Source: Echinicola sp. 20G (GTDB lineage Bacteria > Bacteroidota > Bacteroidia > Cytophagales > Cyclobacteriaceae). From it: DNA of 64,000 bases. Made by a program: the position numbers and the translations under genes. Numbering within the stretch: position 1 is the first letter of the stretch; each line of letters begins with the position of its first letter. Where the stretch lies: assembly GCF_015533855.1 (NCBI RefSeq), contig NZ_AP024154.1, positions 2,548,501 to 2,612,500 on the forward strand, read 5' to 3'. The notes beneath the pieces are model-generated. The model worked only from the letters and a program-made list of their open reading frames with translations. It did not search any database and was not told where the DNA came from. This document shows, piece after piece, positions 26,335 through 34,318 of this stretch.

Positions 26335-27486
26335 TTATTGTTCAAAATTTTTCGTTTCAGTTCTATTAAATGATGCTAATGTCATGTCAAAGCCATAGTG
26401 CTTTTTGATTTTAACATTATCAAGTCGATTCACCCTTAACTCTTTTCCTTTCAAACTTTCATATACTTCGCTTGTCAATCCATCATTTGCAAAAAATGAA
26501 CTTGGTCGAATTGTGATGTCTAAGCTTGTAATTCCATTTGTAGTGTTTAAACTAATTCCTTCTATTTCAGCAACACCATCAATTTCTTGAATATCAGAAA
26601 TTATACTTTCAAAAGTTGTCATGTTTTCATTTAAAGTTTTCTCAAGCTGTTCGGCTTGTGCTTCAAAATCACTCATATTGTTTGTAGTATTTAGGCGAGA
26701 TGACAGGTTCAGAATTATGAAAAGAGCAATAATTCCAGAAGCAATGAAGTAGTATGTTTTTAGTTTCTTATTTGGGTATACGAAATTGGTCTTTTCGCTA
26801 TTTTCAGAGCTGACAAATGACTTAGTTATTAAGTCATGGAAACTTCTTCTTCGTTCTTTATCAGTTATTAAAAAGTAAAAGATCCCTATATAGTATGCAT
26901 ACCTTAATCCAGATAATATACCGAAAGAGTTAAAAGACATATTATCCAAAATGTTGAGCAAAAAGAATGGGGCAATTAACAGGCTATATCGAACTAAAGA
27001 ATTGGTGAATTTTAAAGATTGAAAATTGTAGTCCACAACCTTTATATGCATTACATTCTTACCGATTGTCTTTTTACCGATTGAGCTATTAAAAACAGCA
27101 AAGTATCCAAGAATAATTATCATACTAAGAATCGGTTCCCAAGGTGTCTTAACTAGTGGAGTACCAATAAGTAAAAATCCAGTTAAGTAGCTTAATCCAG
27201 ACAAAATAGCTAAGTCAATTAAGAGTGCGATTATTCTTTTTGCCACGGGAGAGAGTTCTGTCTCTTTTTTTCTCACCTCTTCAATGACTTTCTTTTCTTC
27301 TATACGTGTTTCAATTATTTCAACCGCAGACTTCTGCTCCTCGGAAAGTTCTACTTGTCGTTCTTTTAAAAGTTGAGTCGCAGCTATAACTGCATCTTCT
27401 GTATATGATTTGGTATCATTTAAAATTCGTTCAAGTTCAGAATCTGCCTTCTTTTGAAATTTCTTGTAGAAGTAGTTGTTCTCCAT
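26335..27486 (-). CDS. RDD family membrane protein
   Basis: A 383-residue protein. The first ~75 residues are a charged helix-rich segment (LKERQVELSEEQKSA). An RDD-type domain with about four membrane helices follows (about 80-215), with the family residues in AKRIIALLIDLAIL (R, D) and a closing FHDLITKSFV. Another hydrophobic segment (YFIASGIIALFIILNL, about 245-262) precedes a soluble C-terminal tail of ~110 residues. RDD proteins have been linked to osmolyte or Na+ transport, but function is usually unknown. It is the sole gene of its module between palindromes A and B, and is AT-rich. Confidence 0.8.
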   Translation of the reverse strand: MENNYFYKKFQKKADSELERILNDTKSYTEDAVIAATQLLKERQVELSEEQKSAVEIIETRIEEKKVIEEVRKKETELSPVAKRIIALLIDLAILSGLSYLTGFLLIGTPLVKTPWEPILSMIIILGYFAVFNSSIGKKTIGKNVMHIKVVDYNFQSLKFTNSLVRYSLLIAPFFLLNILDNMSFNSFGILSGLRYAYYIGIFYFLITDKERRRSFHDLITKSFVSSENSEKTNFVYPNKKLKTYYFIASGIIALFIILNLSSRLNTTNNMSDFEAQAEQLEKTLNENMTTFESIISDIQEIDGVAEIEGISLNTTNGITSLDITIRPSSFFANDGLTSEVYESLKGKELRVNRLDNVKIKKHYGFDMTLASFNRTETKNFEQ

Positions 27487-27500
27487 ATTTCTTATTTGCC

Positions 27501-27660
27501 GCTAACGTTAAGCTATGATGAGTGGGGATTAAATAGCACTAACCTCTCGTCTCATACATAGCCACATCTTGATTTAAATTTAAAACTTGTGGGGGACTTT
27601 CCAATCCCCACAAAACTATCCTGACCGATAAAACCCCATTGATACATAGCATGTGTTAGC
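27501..27660. repeat. attC-like imperfect palindrome B
   Basis: Outer arms of 27 bases: the left arm (27501-27527) starts GCTAACG and the right arm (27634-27660) ends TGTTAGC. Aligned as reverse complements they share GCTAAC, GCTATG and GTGGGG-type blocks with scattered mismatches. The 106-base centre holds a further hairpin TTGTGGGG / CCCCACAA (27587-27613). It sits 14 bases before the RDD start and 7 bases after the phosphatase-like stop. Confidence 0.55.
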
Positions 27661-27667
27661 CACTTTT

Positions 27668-28012
27668 TTAGATTTTATAGACAACTTCCAGCGTTGAATT
27701 TATCCGATCAGTCAGCATTTCAATTAGCTCTGCGTCCAAATATTCGTATTCATCTTCGATGTGCAGAACTTCAATTTCAGGAAGTTCTAAGTGTCTAAAA
27801 GTTCTAGAAATTCGTCCACCTTGACCGTCTTCCATTACAAATATCATATCTGCCCATTCAATATCACGATCTTTGATTTGGCGTTCACTTTTTGGGCTTA
27901 GTCCAACTGAGCGTATGTTGAAACGTTGATCGTTCTTAAATATGTGTTCAGCAGTTCTGCTTCTTCGTTTATTACGACCACAGACGACTAAAAGATTGGG
28001 ACGTTCGTTCAT
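27668..28012 (-). CDS. Low-molecular-weight tyrosine phosphatase-like protein
   Basis: A 114-residue protein, shorter than classical LMW-PTPs (~150). The N-terminal VVCGRNKRRSRTAEHIF keeps the CX5R phosphate-binding loop (C11, R17). The C-terminal catalytic Asp of the usual DP motif is not clear. Similar short proteins are annotated as protein tyrosine phosphatases in mobile settings. Its ATG comes 1 base after the stop of the upstream lipoprotein gene, so both belong to one module. Confidence 0.7.
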   Translation of the reverse strand: MNERPNLLVVCGRNKRRSRTAEHIFKNDQRFNIRSVGLSPKSERQIKDRDIEWADMIFVMEDGQGGRISRTFRHLELPEIEVLHIEDEYEYLDAELIEMLTDRINSTLEVVYKI

Positions 28013-28013
28013 A

Positions 28014-28391
28014 TCATTCGGTTTCTAAGTGGACAATTAGTGTATCATTCATAACCGAAAATGCATTTTTACTGAAGTTGTAATTGGAATCTGCTTTTTG
28101 CTTGTAGATGATTTGATCGTCATCAAATTCAAGTGTTAATTTGAAGTTTTGATATCCATGTTTCGTTACTTTAATAGTTCTTTCTGTAAGATCCCCAGTT
28201 ACTCTACGCATATGGTAAAAACCAGTAGAATCAGTTACAAAATCGTATGGTCCAATTTGGATTTCCACAGAGTCTAATGGCTTCTTAGTAGTTCTATCAA
28301 TTACCAAGACTTTTTGATCTGTGAAATAATCGCAGGAGTAAGAAATTATAGCAATTAGAATTATGAGAGATTTCTGTTTCAAGTTGTGCAA
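28014..28391 (-). CDS. Lipoprotein with carboxypeptidase-regulatory-like fold
   Basis: A 125-residue exported protein starting at TTG, with a lipobox-like end to the signal (LIAIISYSCDYF, Cys about 20). The body VLVIDRTTKKPLDSVEIQIG...DSTGFYHMRRVTG...TIKVTKHGYQNFKL matches the beta-sandwich CarboxypepD_reg/PEGA-like pattern of Bacteroidota surface proteins. It overlaps no other gene and precedes the phosphatase-like gene by 1 base. Its role is unknown. The reading begins 11 bases from palindrome C. Confidence 0.65.
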   Translation of the reverse strand: MHNLKQKSLIILIAIISYSCDYFTDQKVLVIDRTTKKPLDSVEIQIGPYDFVTDSTGFYHMRRVTGDLTERTIKVTKHGYQNFKLTLEFDDDQIIYKQKADSNYNFSKNAFSVMNDTLIVHLETE

Positions 28392-28397
28392 TATTGT

Positions 28398-28480
28398 GGC
28401 TAACGCTTAATGTATGAATCTGTAGCTTTGGTTTGAGCGTTTGCTTGTGCGGCTATGATTTCATACATAATGTTGTAGCC
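28398..28480. repeat. attC-like imperfect palindrome C
   Basis: An 83-base element. The left arm (28398-28426) starts GGCTAACGCTTAATGTATG and the right arm (28452-28480) ends CATACATAATGTTGTAGCC. The arms pair with few mismatches over 29 bases around a 25-base centre. It lies 6 bases after the Abi_C stop codon and just before the lipoprotein start. This is the cleanest of the three sites and the closest in size to integron attC sites. Confidence 0.6.
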
Positions 28481-28485
28481 AGTTT

Positions 28486-29394
28486 TTATTTCTTGAGTTC
28501 ATATGTTTCTAATAGATAAACCGCCAAAGTTGATGCTGCACCAACTGCTAGTTTAGCATGTCTAGGTTGTAACCCTCTAAAATTTCCGTCCTTACCATGT
28601 CCACTCCCATACTCGTTTCTTACCTCTGCGATTCCTTGAACCACTGAAGATAGACTTCCTAATATTTGCTTTATTGAACTGGCTGCTTTGGTCTCATTGG
28701 GTATGTCATTTGGTGTCAATTTCAACAACTTAGTAGTTTCTTTCATTAATCTTCCCAAATCCCAATCCTTATTATATTCTTCTTTTCTTCCTTCAAATAT
28801 TGATTTGCAACAAGTTTCAATAAGTTCTTTTGATAGACCTATAGATACGTGTGGAGCAGCTTCAATAGAAGATTCCATTAGGTTTATCTGTTGGGTAACA
28901 TATTCAGCGTTCAGGAATTTCTTTATATCAGCTCCTTTTTTCTCAATGGAGTCTTTTCCTGTCAATTTTAGATGCCCAACAAAGATTGGTTTATCTGATA
29001 TTCTAGTTTTTTCAATTATTTCAAAATTATCGCTCTTTAAATTATCGTTAAAAAGTTGAACCATTTTTATGGCTTCAGCAGTGTCAGGTCGCACTAAAGG
29101 GTGAACCGTTTCGCATAAAAAGTTTAAGAAATTCGAGTCATCGCATTTTAGCAGATTAAACCTTTCATCATTAAATATCCAGTCATCAGACCAATCATAA
29201 GGATTGTTTATTCTGTGTTGCCAAATATCTCCTGCGGCATTATCAAATCGACTATCCGATGATGGCATCTCGTCCAGGTTGAATATTCTTGATAGAAAAT
29301 CAGGTTCTTCAAGTCTGCCAGACCACCAAAAACCTTCGACTTGAATAAAGTCAAAGATGTTTCTTCTTGTTACTTCTGATATTTTATTAGACAT
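28486..29394 (-). CDS. Abortive infection family protein with Abi_C domain
   Basis: A 302-residue protein. The last ~85 residues carry the abortive infection C-terminal domain signature: RNEYGSGHGKDGN, then PRHAKLAVGAASTLAVYLLETYELK. The N-terminal ~200 residues are specific to this protein (VEGFWWSGRLEEPDFLSR near the start) and could sense or bind a target. Abi_C proteins are associated with phage defence by growth arrest, but mechanisms are mostly unknown. The ATG at 29394 is preferred to a TTG at 29406. It overlaps the 3' end of the small upstream gene by 8 bases, so the two are translated together. Confidence 0.82.
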   Translation of the reverse strand: MSNKISEVTRRNIFDFIQVEGFWWSGRLEEPDFLSRIFNLDEMPSSDSRFDNAAGDIWQHRINNPYDWSDDWIFNDERFNLLKCDDSNFLNFLCETVHPLVRPDTAEAIKMVQLFNDNLKSDNFEIIEKTRISDKPIFVGHLKLTGKDSIEKKGADIKKFLNAEYVTQQINLMESSIEAAPHVSIGLSKELIETCCKSIFEGRKEEYNKDWDLGRLMKETTKLLKLTPNDIPNETKAASSIKQILGSLSSVVQGIAEVRNEYGSGHGKDGNFRGLQPRHAKLAVGAASTLAVYLLETYELKK

Positions 29395-29737
29395 CTTTTT
29401 CTTCAATTAATTCAAGCCGTAATTCGGGTTTCAGGGTGATTTTTATGATATAGTTTTCAGAAGTTATCATTAGTCTTTTTTCTTCTTTCCTATCACTTAA
29501 TATAGATAGAGATGAAACACTATTTAATTGAATATTTGACAATTCTAGAGAATCACTTTTGACAAAAAACTTTACTTCTCCACAAGAAGGACAGATTTTG
29601 ACAGTAAATGATTGATTTTTCTCATTGACATACTGATAAGTAGATTCATTATAGAAAAATGGGATAACATCCGAATCCAAGGACATTGGTTCACATTCAA
29701 AAAATGACATTAAATCTACTTCGTCTGGGTATTTCAT
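29387..29737 (-). CDS. Small protein with CXXC motif, partner of the Abi_C gene
   Basis: A 116-residue protein I do not recognise. It has a single CXXC (KICPSCGEVKFF, about 48-59) that could bind zinc with other residues, and otherwise a beta-strand pattern with a charged C-terminus. Its stop overlaps the Abi_C start. The start lies 10 bases after the conserved GTTGTAGCC end of site D. It could be an antitoxin, adaptor or sensor for the Abi_C protein; this is inference from position. Confidence 0.6.
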   Translation of the reverse strand: MKYPDEVDLMSFFECEPMSLDSDVIPFFYNESTYQYVNEKNQSFTVKICPSCGEVKFFVKSDSLELSNIQLNSVSSLSILSDRKEEKRLMITSENYIIKITLKPELRLELIEEKDV

Positions 29738-29746
29738 TTTCTAATT

Positions 29747-29780
29747 GGCTACAACGAGTGAATATACGCATTGCGCCTAC
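29747..29780. repeat. Half-site D, right boundary of the cassette-like island
   Basis: GGCTACAACG on the plus strand at 29747-29756 equals the terminal arm of palindrome C (GGCTACAAC when read on the minus strand). No pairing arm is found upstream, so this may be the end of the array or a recombined half-site. Confidence 0.4.
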
Positions 29781-29914
29781 ATCCTCTATATCTATATTCT
29801 TTCAAAAAGCCTTTTAAAACTATTTAAGGTCAATATATTTATTTTTAAACACTTAATACCTGTTTGTAAGCATTTGCAAATGTCTATATCCTCTAAAACT
29901 AAAAAATGCCACGT

Positions 29915-29940
29915 TAAAAAGAAATACCCCGATTGGGGTA
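29915..29940 (-). terminator. Terminator of the yggS-to-SGNH operon
   Basis: On the minus strand TACCCC AATC GGGGTA is followed by TTTCTTTTT, 16 bases beyond the SGNH gene stop. Confidence 0.75.
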
Positions 29941-29956
29941 AATTGATGCTTAACAC

Positions 29957-30745
29957 CTAAAATCTGATTTCCTCCCTGATCAGGTCGGCGAGTCGCTCTG
30001 CCCAGGATTTGTAGATCAGTCCACTAGGGTGGAGGCCGTCGGCGGCTTGGTTTTCGGGGTAGGCTCCGATCTGGCGGTACTCTTGGGTGATGTCCAAATA
30101 ATGCACTCCCTTGGAATGGCTGATTTGCTGCTTGGCGGTGTTATAGGCGGTGATTTCTTCGGCCACTTTTTGTTTGTCGACATTTTGTTGGCTGGCAAAG
30201 TCGGTGACTCCCCAGTCGGGGATCGAAATGACAATAACTTTGGTGTTGTCCCCACCCGCAAAGGCAATGGCCTGGTCTAAAAGCACGGTGAACTCTTCTT
30301 TGAAATTGGCCACACTTCGGCCCCTGTATTGGTTGTTTACTCCGATCAGCAAGGTGACCAAGTCATAGGTATTCCCTTCGATTTTGGCGGCACTGATCCC
30401 TTTTTGGAGTTCGTCCGTCGTCCAGCCGGTTGTGGCGATGATCTGGGGACTTGAAAAGGGGTGTGCGGCCAGGGTGGAGACCAGCTGATGGGGATAGTTT
30501 TCACTGGGCTGTACTCCTTCTCCAATGGTGTAGGAGTCGCCCAAGGCCAGGTAGGTAAGTTCGTTTTTATTCATGTTTTTGGAAGGTGTCTTGTTGGATG
30601 GCGGCACATTAGTGGGTTGTGTGGATTGGTGAGTGGTACAAGAAAATAAGAGGGAGACCCATAAGAGTGACCAAAGAAAATGAATTCTATTAAGGTTATT
30701 GGTGAAAACTGAATTGGTAAGTGTTAGCACATTATTTTTATTCAA
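29957..30745 (-). CDS. SGNH/GDSL-family hydrolase, lipoprotein
   Basis: A 262-residue esterase/lipase-type protein anchored by a lipobox (WVSLLFSC, Cys about 36). The catalytic Ser lies in YLALGDSYTIGEG (block I), block III reads LIGVNNQYRG (GXN), and the Asp/His pair lies in DGLHPS (block V), so the enzyme looks complete. Substrates could be acetylated sugars or lipids. The start is TTG or a GTG five codons later; no better ATG precedes the signal peptide. It is the last gene of the operon, 6 bases after the S66 peptidase stop. Confidence 0.85.
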   Translation of the reverse strand: MNKNNVLTLTNSVFTNNLNRIHFLWSLLWVSLLFSCTTHQSTQPTNVPPSNKTPSKNMNKNELTYLALGDSYTIGEGVQPSENYPHQLVSTLAAHPFSSPQIIATTGWTTDELQKGISAAKIEGNTYDLVTLLIGVNNQYRGRSVANFKEEFTVLLDQAIAFAGGDNTKVIVISIPDWGVTDFASQQNVDKQKVAEEITAYNTAKQQISHSKGVHYLDITQEYRQIGAYPENQAADGLHPSGLIYKSWAERLADLIREEIRF

Positions 30746-30751
30746 ATGAAT

Positions 30752-31807
30752 TTAGGATTGGAAAATTTTCTCGGTCATTTCAAAGACACCAAGACCTGCA
30801 TCCATCTTGACCTTGGCTCCAATGGGGACAATAAACTGTTTGCTGACATGTCCGATCATGGCGCCGCGATAGGCCGGAATACCCAAAGGCTTGATGTAAT
30901 CCTGAAGGATCTGCCATATAGTTAACGAACCATAGCCCCCGGATGGATCACAATCCGAGCATTGTCCAAAAATAAACCCTTTGATTTCATCCAATGCTCC
31001 CATCAGCATCAAGGTGCTCATCATCCTGTCAATGCGGTAAGGGTCTTCCCCTACGTCTTCCAAAAAAAGGATTTTATTTTTGAAATCTGGAAGGTAAGGG
31101 GATCCGGCCAGTCCTGTCAGAACCGTAAGGTTCCCACCTACGATTACCCCTTCAGCTGTTCCCGGCGTGATGGTTTGAATACGGTTTTTCTTGACGATCA
31201 AGTCATCTCCCTTTTCCTGCTCGTTTTCAAACTTCACCAATTTCTCTTCAAAGAACATTTGCTCAAACTGTTTCACATTAAAGCTGTTCCAGCTTCCAGT
31301 ACCATTCGGTCCGTGAAAGGTAATCAGCCCTGTTTGGGCATAAATGGCATTATGGATGGCCGTGATATCACTGTAGCCGAGGATAGGCTTGGGGTTCTTT
31401 TTGATGGTTTTATAGTCCAGCAAGGGCAGTATCCGGGCCGCTCCGGAACCTCCCCGAATGCAGATGATGGCCTTTACCTCTTTGTTGGCAAACATGTCGT
31501 TGATGTCTCCGGCACGGGCCTCGTCTTTGCCGGCCAAATGGCCATAACGGTCTGTCAAATGCTGGCCGGGGAGCACTTTAAACCCCAGTGCTTCTAAAGT
31601 TTCTTGGGCAAACTGAAACAAAATTTCATCATTGCTAGCAGAAGATGGACTTACAAGTCCTACAGTATCTCCCTTTTTGAGTGGCATGGGCAGTATGGTT
31701 TTGGCGTCCTCTGGGTTTTGGGCAGCCAATACATCGCTTTTTAATGCCATCATCGGAGAAAGTCCAGCGGTAAGTCCCAATGCTTTTATAAATGTCCTTT
31801 TGTTCAT
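30752..31807 (-). CDS. S66 family LD-carboxypeptidase
   Basis: A 351-residue serine peptidase expected to trim the D-Ala from the tetrapeptide of recycled or periplasmic murein. The N-terminus MNKRTFIKALGLTAGLSPMM is an export signal (Tat-like but with KR rather than RR), unlike cytoplasmic E. coli LdcA. The nucleophile lies in CIRGGSGAARILP, the catalytic Glu in FLEDVGEDPYRIDRM and the His in IGHVSKQF. It sits between the dacB-like gene (21-base gap) and the SGNH gene, giving the operon a cell-wall theme. Confidence 0.88.
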   Translation of the reverse strand: MNKRTFIKALGLTAGLSPMMALKSDVLAAQNPEDAKTILPMPLKKGDTVGLVSPSSASNDEILFQFAQETLEALGFKVLPGQHLTDRYGHLAGKDEARAGDINDMFANKEVKAIICIRGGSGAARILPLLDYKTIKKNPKPILGYSDITAIHNAIYAQTGLITFHGPNGTGSWNSFNVKQFEQMFFEEKLVKFENEQEKGDDLIVKKNRIQTITPGTAEGVIVGGNLTVLTGLAGSPYLPDFKNKILFLEDVGEDPYRIDRMMSTLMLMGALDEIKGFIFGQCSDCDPSGGYGSLTIWQILQDYIKPLGIPAYRGAMIGHVSKQFIVPIGAKVKMDAGLGVFEMTEKIFQS

Positions 31808-31828
31808 GTTTGAAATTTTTGATTGAAT

Positions 31829-33124
31829 TTAGAAATTATCCCGGATATACAACAATACCTTCTCCATCTCTGAAATGACTTCCTTTGCTTTGTAGGGATA
31901 GTTATTGTTCATAAAAGCAAAAGCATACAGCTTGTTTTTGTGGGTTTTGAGGAAGCCTACCAAGCAGTGGTTATTGCTCATGGTTCCCGTTTTTGCGAAT
32001 ACATAAGGTGTGGGAGCTCGATAGGCATTTTTTAAGGTTCCTGTCCTTCCTCCCTGGGGCAATAGGCGGAATAAAGTGGTGTCTGGAACAATCCGGTAAA
32101 TTTTTTCCGCGATACTAACCATGTCACTTGGGGTAAATAAATTGTGCCGGGAAAGCCCGGATCCATCTACCCATTGGGGCTGATCCGGTAAATCAAACAG
32201 GAAGTTCTCCAATAAATATTCTATGGTCTCGGCATCATTCATTTCCATAAAGAGTTCATCGGAAACCATCAGCAAAAGCTGTTCTGCCAAGAAATTGTCA
32301 CTTTCATGAAGCATTTCCCGGTAAAGGCTGTCCAACGGAATCCCTTTTAGGATAAAATGTTCCTCGGGAAGCTTTTCCTTGGAAAGGATTACCTCCTTGC
32401 CCAAAGCCTCACTGGCGAGCAATGCAAAAGTCTCCGGAGAAGTGATAAAGGGAACTTTGGATTCCTGCTTTCTGTAGATCTGGGGATTGTAATAGAAATT
32501 GTTGCTGTGAAAATCACGCTCTATGTCTTTGATTTCCTTAGAAGTAACCAATAGGTTTTTGGAAAAAAGCTTGGGGCTGATTTTTGGGGCTTGATTTTTA
32601 GAATCCACAGTGACCAAATTGCCATAGATCGGAAGGGGAGACCTTTCCGCAGAATAGCTATAATAATAATCATCCCACTGCCAGCCATATCCAAAGGGGT
32701 TTTCTTTCCAGTTGTCGTCCGAAAAGTAAACTTTATCAAATGCAGAGAAGAAAGCATTTAGGTCTTGCTGTGGCAATGGTTTGTAATGCCAGGAAGGATC
32801 TCCTGTGCCCCAAATAAGCACATCCTTGCCTTTGGGGATATAGCGAAGCTTTTTGGTGCTGTCTCCCAAGACCATCAGGCCAGCATAAAAAGTAAAGAGC
32901 TTGGTGGTGGAGGCAGGGATAAAGCTCAAGTGACTGTTATGCTCAAACTTTATATCCTGCTCATCCAAATCATAAAGCGCAAAGCCTGTTTGGTGGTGGC
33001 CAAAGAAGGACTGTGCTCCCAAGAGTTGTTCAAGGTCTTTCTGGATTTTGCTGTTACTTTGCCCAAAAAGTGAAAGACTGATGGACAGCTGCAACAAGAA
33101 AAGTGTAATGATCCTTTTTAGCAT
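31829..33124 (-). CDS. dacB: D-alanyl-D-alanine carboxypeptidase/endopeptidase (PBP4, S13 family)
   Basis: A secreted class C penicillin-binding protein that cleaves D-Ala-D-Ala or cross-links. From the ATG at 33124 it has a signal peptide (MLKRIITLFLLQLSISLSLFGQS). The catalytic motifs are SXXK as PASTTKLFTFYAG, SXN as ESDNFLAEQ and KTG as FAKTGTMSNNHC. At 431 residues it is shorter than E. coli PBP4 (477), and the large insert domain between SXXK and SXN looks reduced. It is third in the yggS operon. Confidence 0.88.
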   Translation of the reverse strand: MLKRIITLFLLQLSISLSLFGQSNSKIQKDLEQLLGAQSFFGHHQTGFALYDLDEQDIKFEHNSHLSFIPASTTKLFTFYAGLMVLGDSTKKLRYIPKGKDVLIWGTGDPSWHYKPLPQQDLNAFFSAFDKVYFSDDNWKENPFGYGWQWDDYYYSYSAERSPLPIYGNLVTVDSKNQAPKISPKLFSKNLLVTSKEIKDIERDFHSNNFYYNPQIYRKQESKVPFITSPETFALLASEALGKEVILSKEKLPEEHFILKGIPLDSLYREMLHESDNFLAEQLLLMVSDELFMEMNDAETIEYLLENFLFDLPDQPQWVDGSGLSRHNLFTPSDMVSIAEKIYRIVPDTTLFRLLPQGGRTGTLKNAYRAPTPYVFAKTGTMSNNHCLVGFLKTHKNKLYAFAFMNNNYPYKAKEVISEMEKVLLYIRDNF

Positions 33125-33154
33125 ATGGTACTTTTTCAACGACGCAGAACTTGG

Positions 33155-33547
33155 TTAGGCTTTGGTTTTGATATTTGGTTTTACACCCAGAAAGAGAAGC
33201 ATCCAGCCCACGATAAAAGCTACTCCCCCAATAGGCGTGATGGCTCCCAGCCAAGTGATCCCTGTGGTGGACAAGACAAATAGGGAGCCAGAGAATATGA
33301 TGATGCCAATCAAAAAGGCGTTGACGCTGGCATTAAGGGCCTTTTTTTGCCCAAGCTTAACCTGCAGCAGACCAACCATAAATATGGCCAAGGTATGGTA
33401 AAACTGATACTTTACCGCAGTTTCGAAAGTGTCCACCCTGCCCATCTTTTCTAAAATTGGGGCCAAGCCATGAGCACCAAAGGCTCCAATGGCTACTGAA
33501 AGTGCCCCTAAAATGGCAGCAAGTCTAATTGTACTGACGTAATTCAT
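33155..33547 (-). CDS. DUF423 family membrane protein
   Basis: A 130-residue integral membrane protein with four predicted helices. Family features are GAFGAHGL in the first loop, VKYQFYHTLAIFMVGLL in the second helix and the final ITPIGGVAFIVGWMLLFLG. It is conserved across bacteria and its function is unknown. It is 3 bases downstream of the yggS stop and 30 bases upstream of dacB. Confidence 0.9.
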   Translation of the reverse strand: MNYVSTIRLAAILGALSVAIGAFGAHGLAPILEKMGRVDTFETAVKYQFYHTLAIFMVGLLQVKLGQKKALNASVNAFLIGIIIFSGSLFVLSTTGITWLGAITPIGGVAFIVGWMLLFLGVKPNIKTKA

Positions 33548-33550
33548 GTT

Positions 33551-34225
33551 TTATTGATAATTTCTTTTTCCAAAAATAGCACTGCCGACCCTGACCATGG
33601 TACTTCCCTCTTCTTGGGCGAGTAAGAAGTCTCCGCTCATGCCCATTGAGAGTTCTTTGAGGGCCAGGTTTTCCGGAAGCTCCAGGGTGTTGAGCTGATC
33701 CATGAATTTTTTCAGCCCTCCAAATTCAGCCCGGACGATAGCTTCGTTTTCGGTATTGGTGGCCATGCCCATCAAGCCTATGATTCTGATGTTCTTAAGT
33801 TCATCAAAGGCCTTTTCTCGGACAAGGGAAAGGACCTCTTCTTCGTCAAAACCAAACTTGGTCTCTTCTTTGGCAATGTGGATTTGCAACAAGCAAGGAA
33901 TCACCCTTTCTGACTTTTGCGCCTGCTTGTTGATTTCCTTGAGAAGTTTAAAGGTGTCCACTCCATGAATCAGGTGGATAAAAGGGGCAATGTATTTGAC
34001 TTTGTTGCGCTGAAGGTGGCCGATCATGTGCCATTGGATATCGTCTGGCAGTTGGGGCTGTTTGTCCACCAGTTCCTGGACTTTGTTTTCACCAAAATCC
34101 CGAATGCCGGCATCATAAGCTTCCTGGATATCAGCCACTGGTTTTGTTTTGCTGACCGCCACGAGGAGGCAGTCATTTTTTTTGAATTTCTTTTTTAGGT
34201 CAGATAAGTTCTCTTTTATACTCAT
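33551..34225 (-). CDS. yggS: PLP homeostasis protein (YggS/PLPBP family)
   Basis: A 224-residue PLP-binding protein of the alanine racemase fold-type III without a racemase domain; it governs free PLP and amino/keto acid balance. The PLP lysine is K26 in VAVSKTKP. Also visible are GENKVQEL, HMIGHLQRNK, the SMGMSGDF phosphate-binding loop and the closing VRVGSAIFGKR. It is the first gene of the operon and follows a clear promoter. Confidence 0.93.
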   Translation of the reverse strand: MSIKENLSDLKKKFKKNDCLLVAVSKTKPVADIQEAYDAGIRDFGENKVQELVDKQPQLPDDIQWHMIGHLQRNKVKYIAPFIHLIHGVDTFKLLKEINKQAQKSERVIPCLLQIHIAKEETKFGFDEEEVLSLVREKAFDELKNIRIIGLMGMATNTENEAIVRAEFGGLKKFMDQLNTLELPENLALKELSMGMSGDFLLAQEEGSTMVRVGSAIFGKRNYQ

Positions 34226-34244
34226 TCCTTTATTTTTACACTAT

Positions 34245-34276
34245 CAAAGATAGTGGCGAGGGATACTTTAATCAAA
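34245..34276 (-). promoter_or_regulatory. Bacteroidota-type promoter of the yggS operon
   Basis: On the minus strand TTTG (34273-34276) and TATCTTTG (34245-34252) are separated by 20 bases, a good match to TTTG-N17-23-TAnnTTTG. The -7 element ends 19 bases before the yggS start codon. Confidence 0.65.
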
Positions 34277-34318
34277 TAAATATTACATGAACTCAACGAA
34301 TACTCCCGGCACAAAGAT

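Noticed and set aside
26254..29780. Whether the island could be an insertion sequence or prophage remnant
   Set aside because: No transposase, integrase or phage structural gene is visible, and the repeats are internal palindromes between genes rather than terminal repeats.
29745..29960. 71-residue open frame on the plus strand right of the island
   Set aside because: Very AT-rich, starts inside the half-site and overlaps a terminator and the SGNH gene end; it looks like non-coding sequence.
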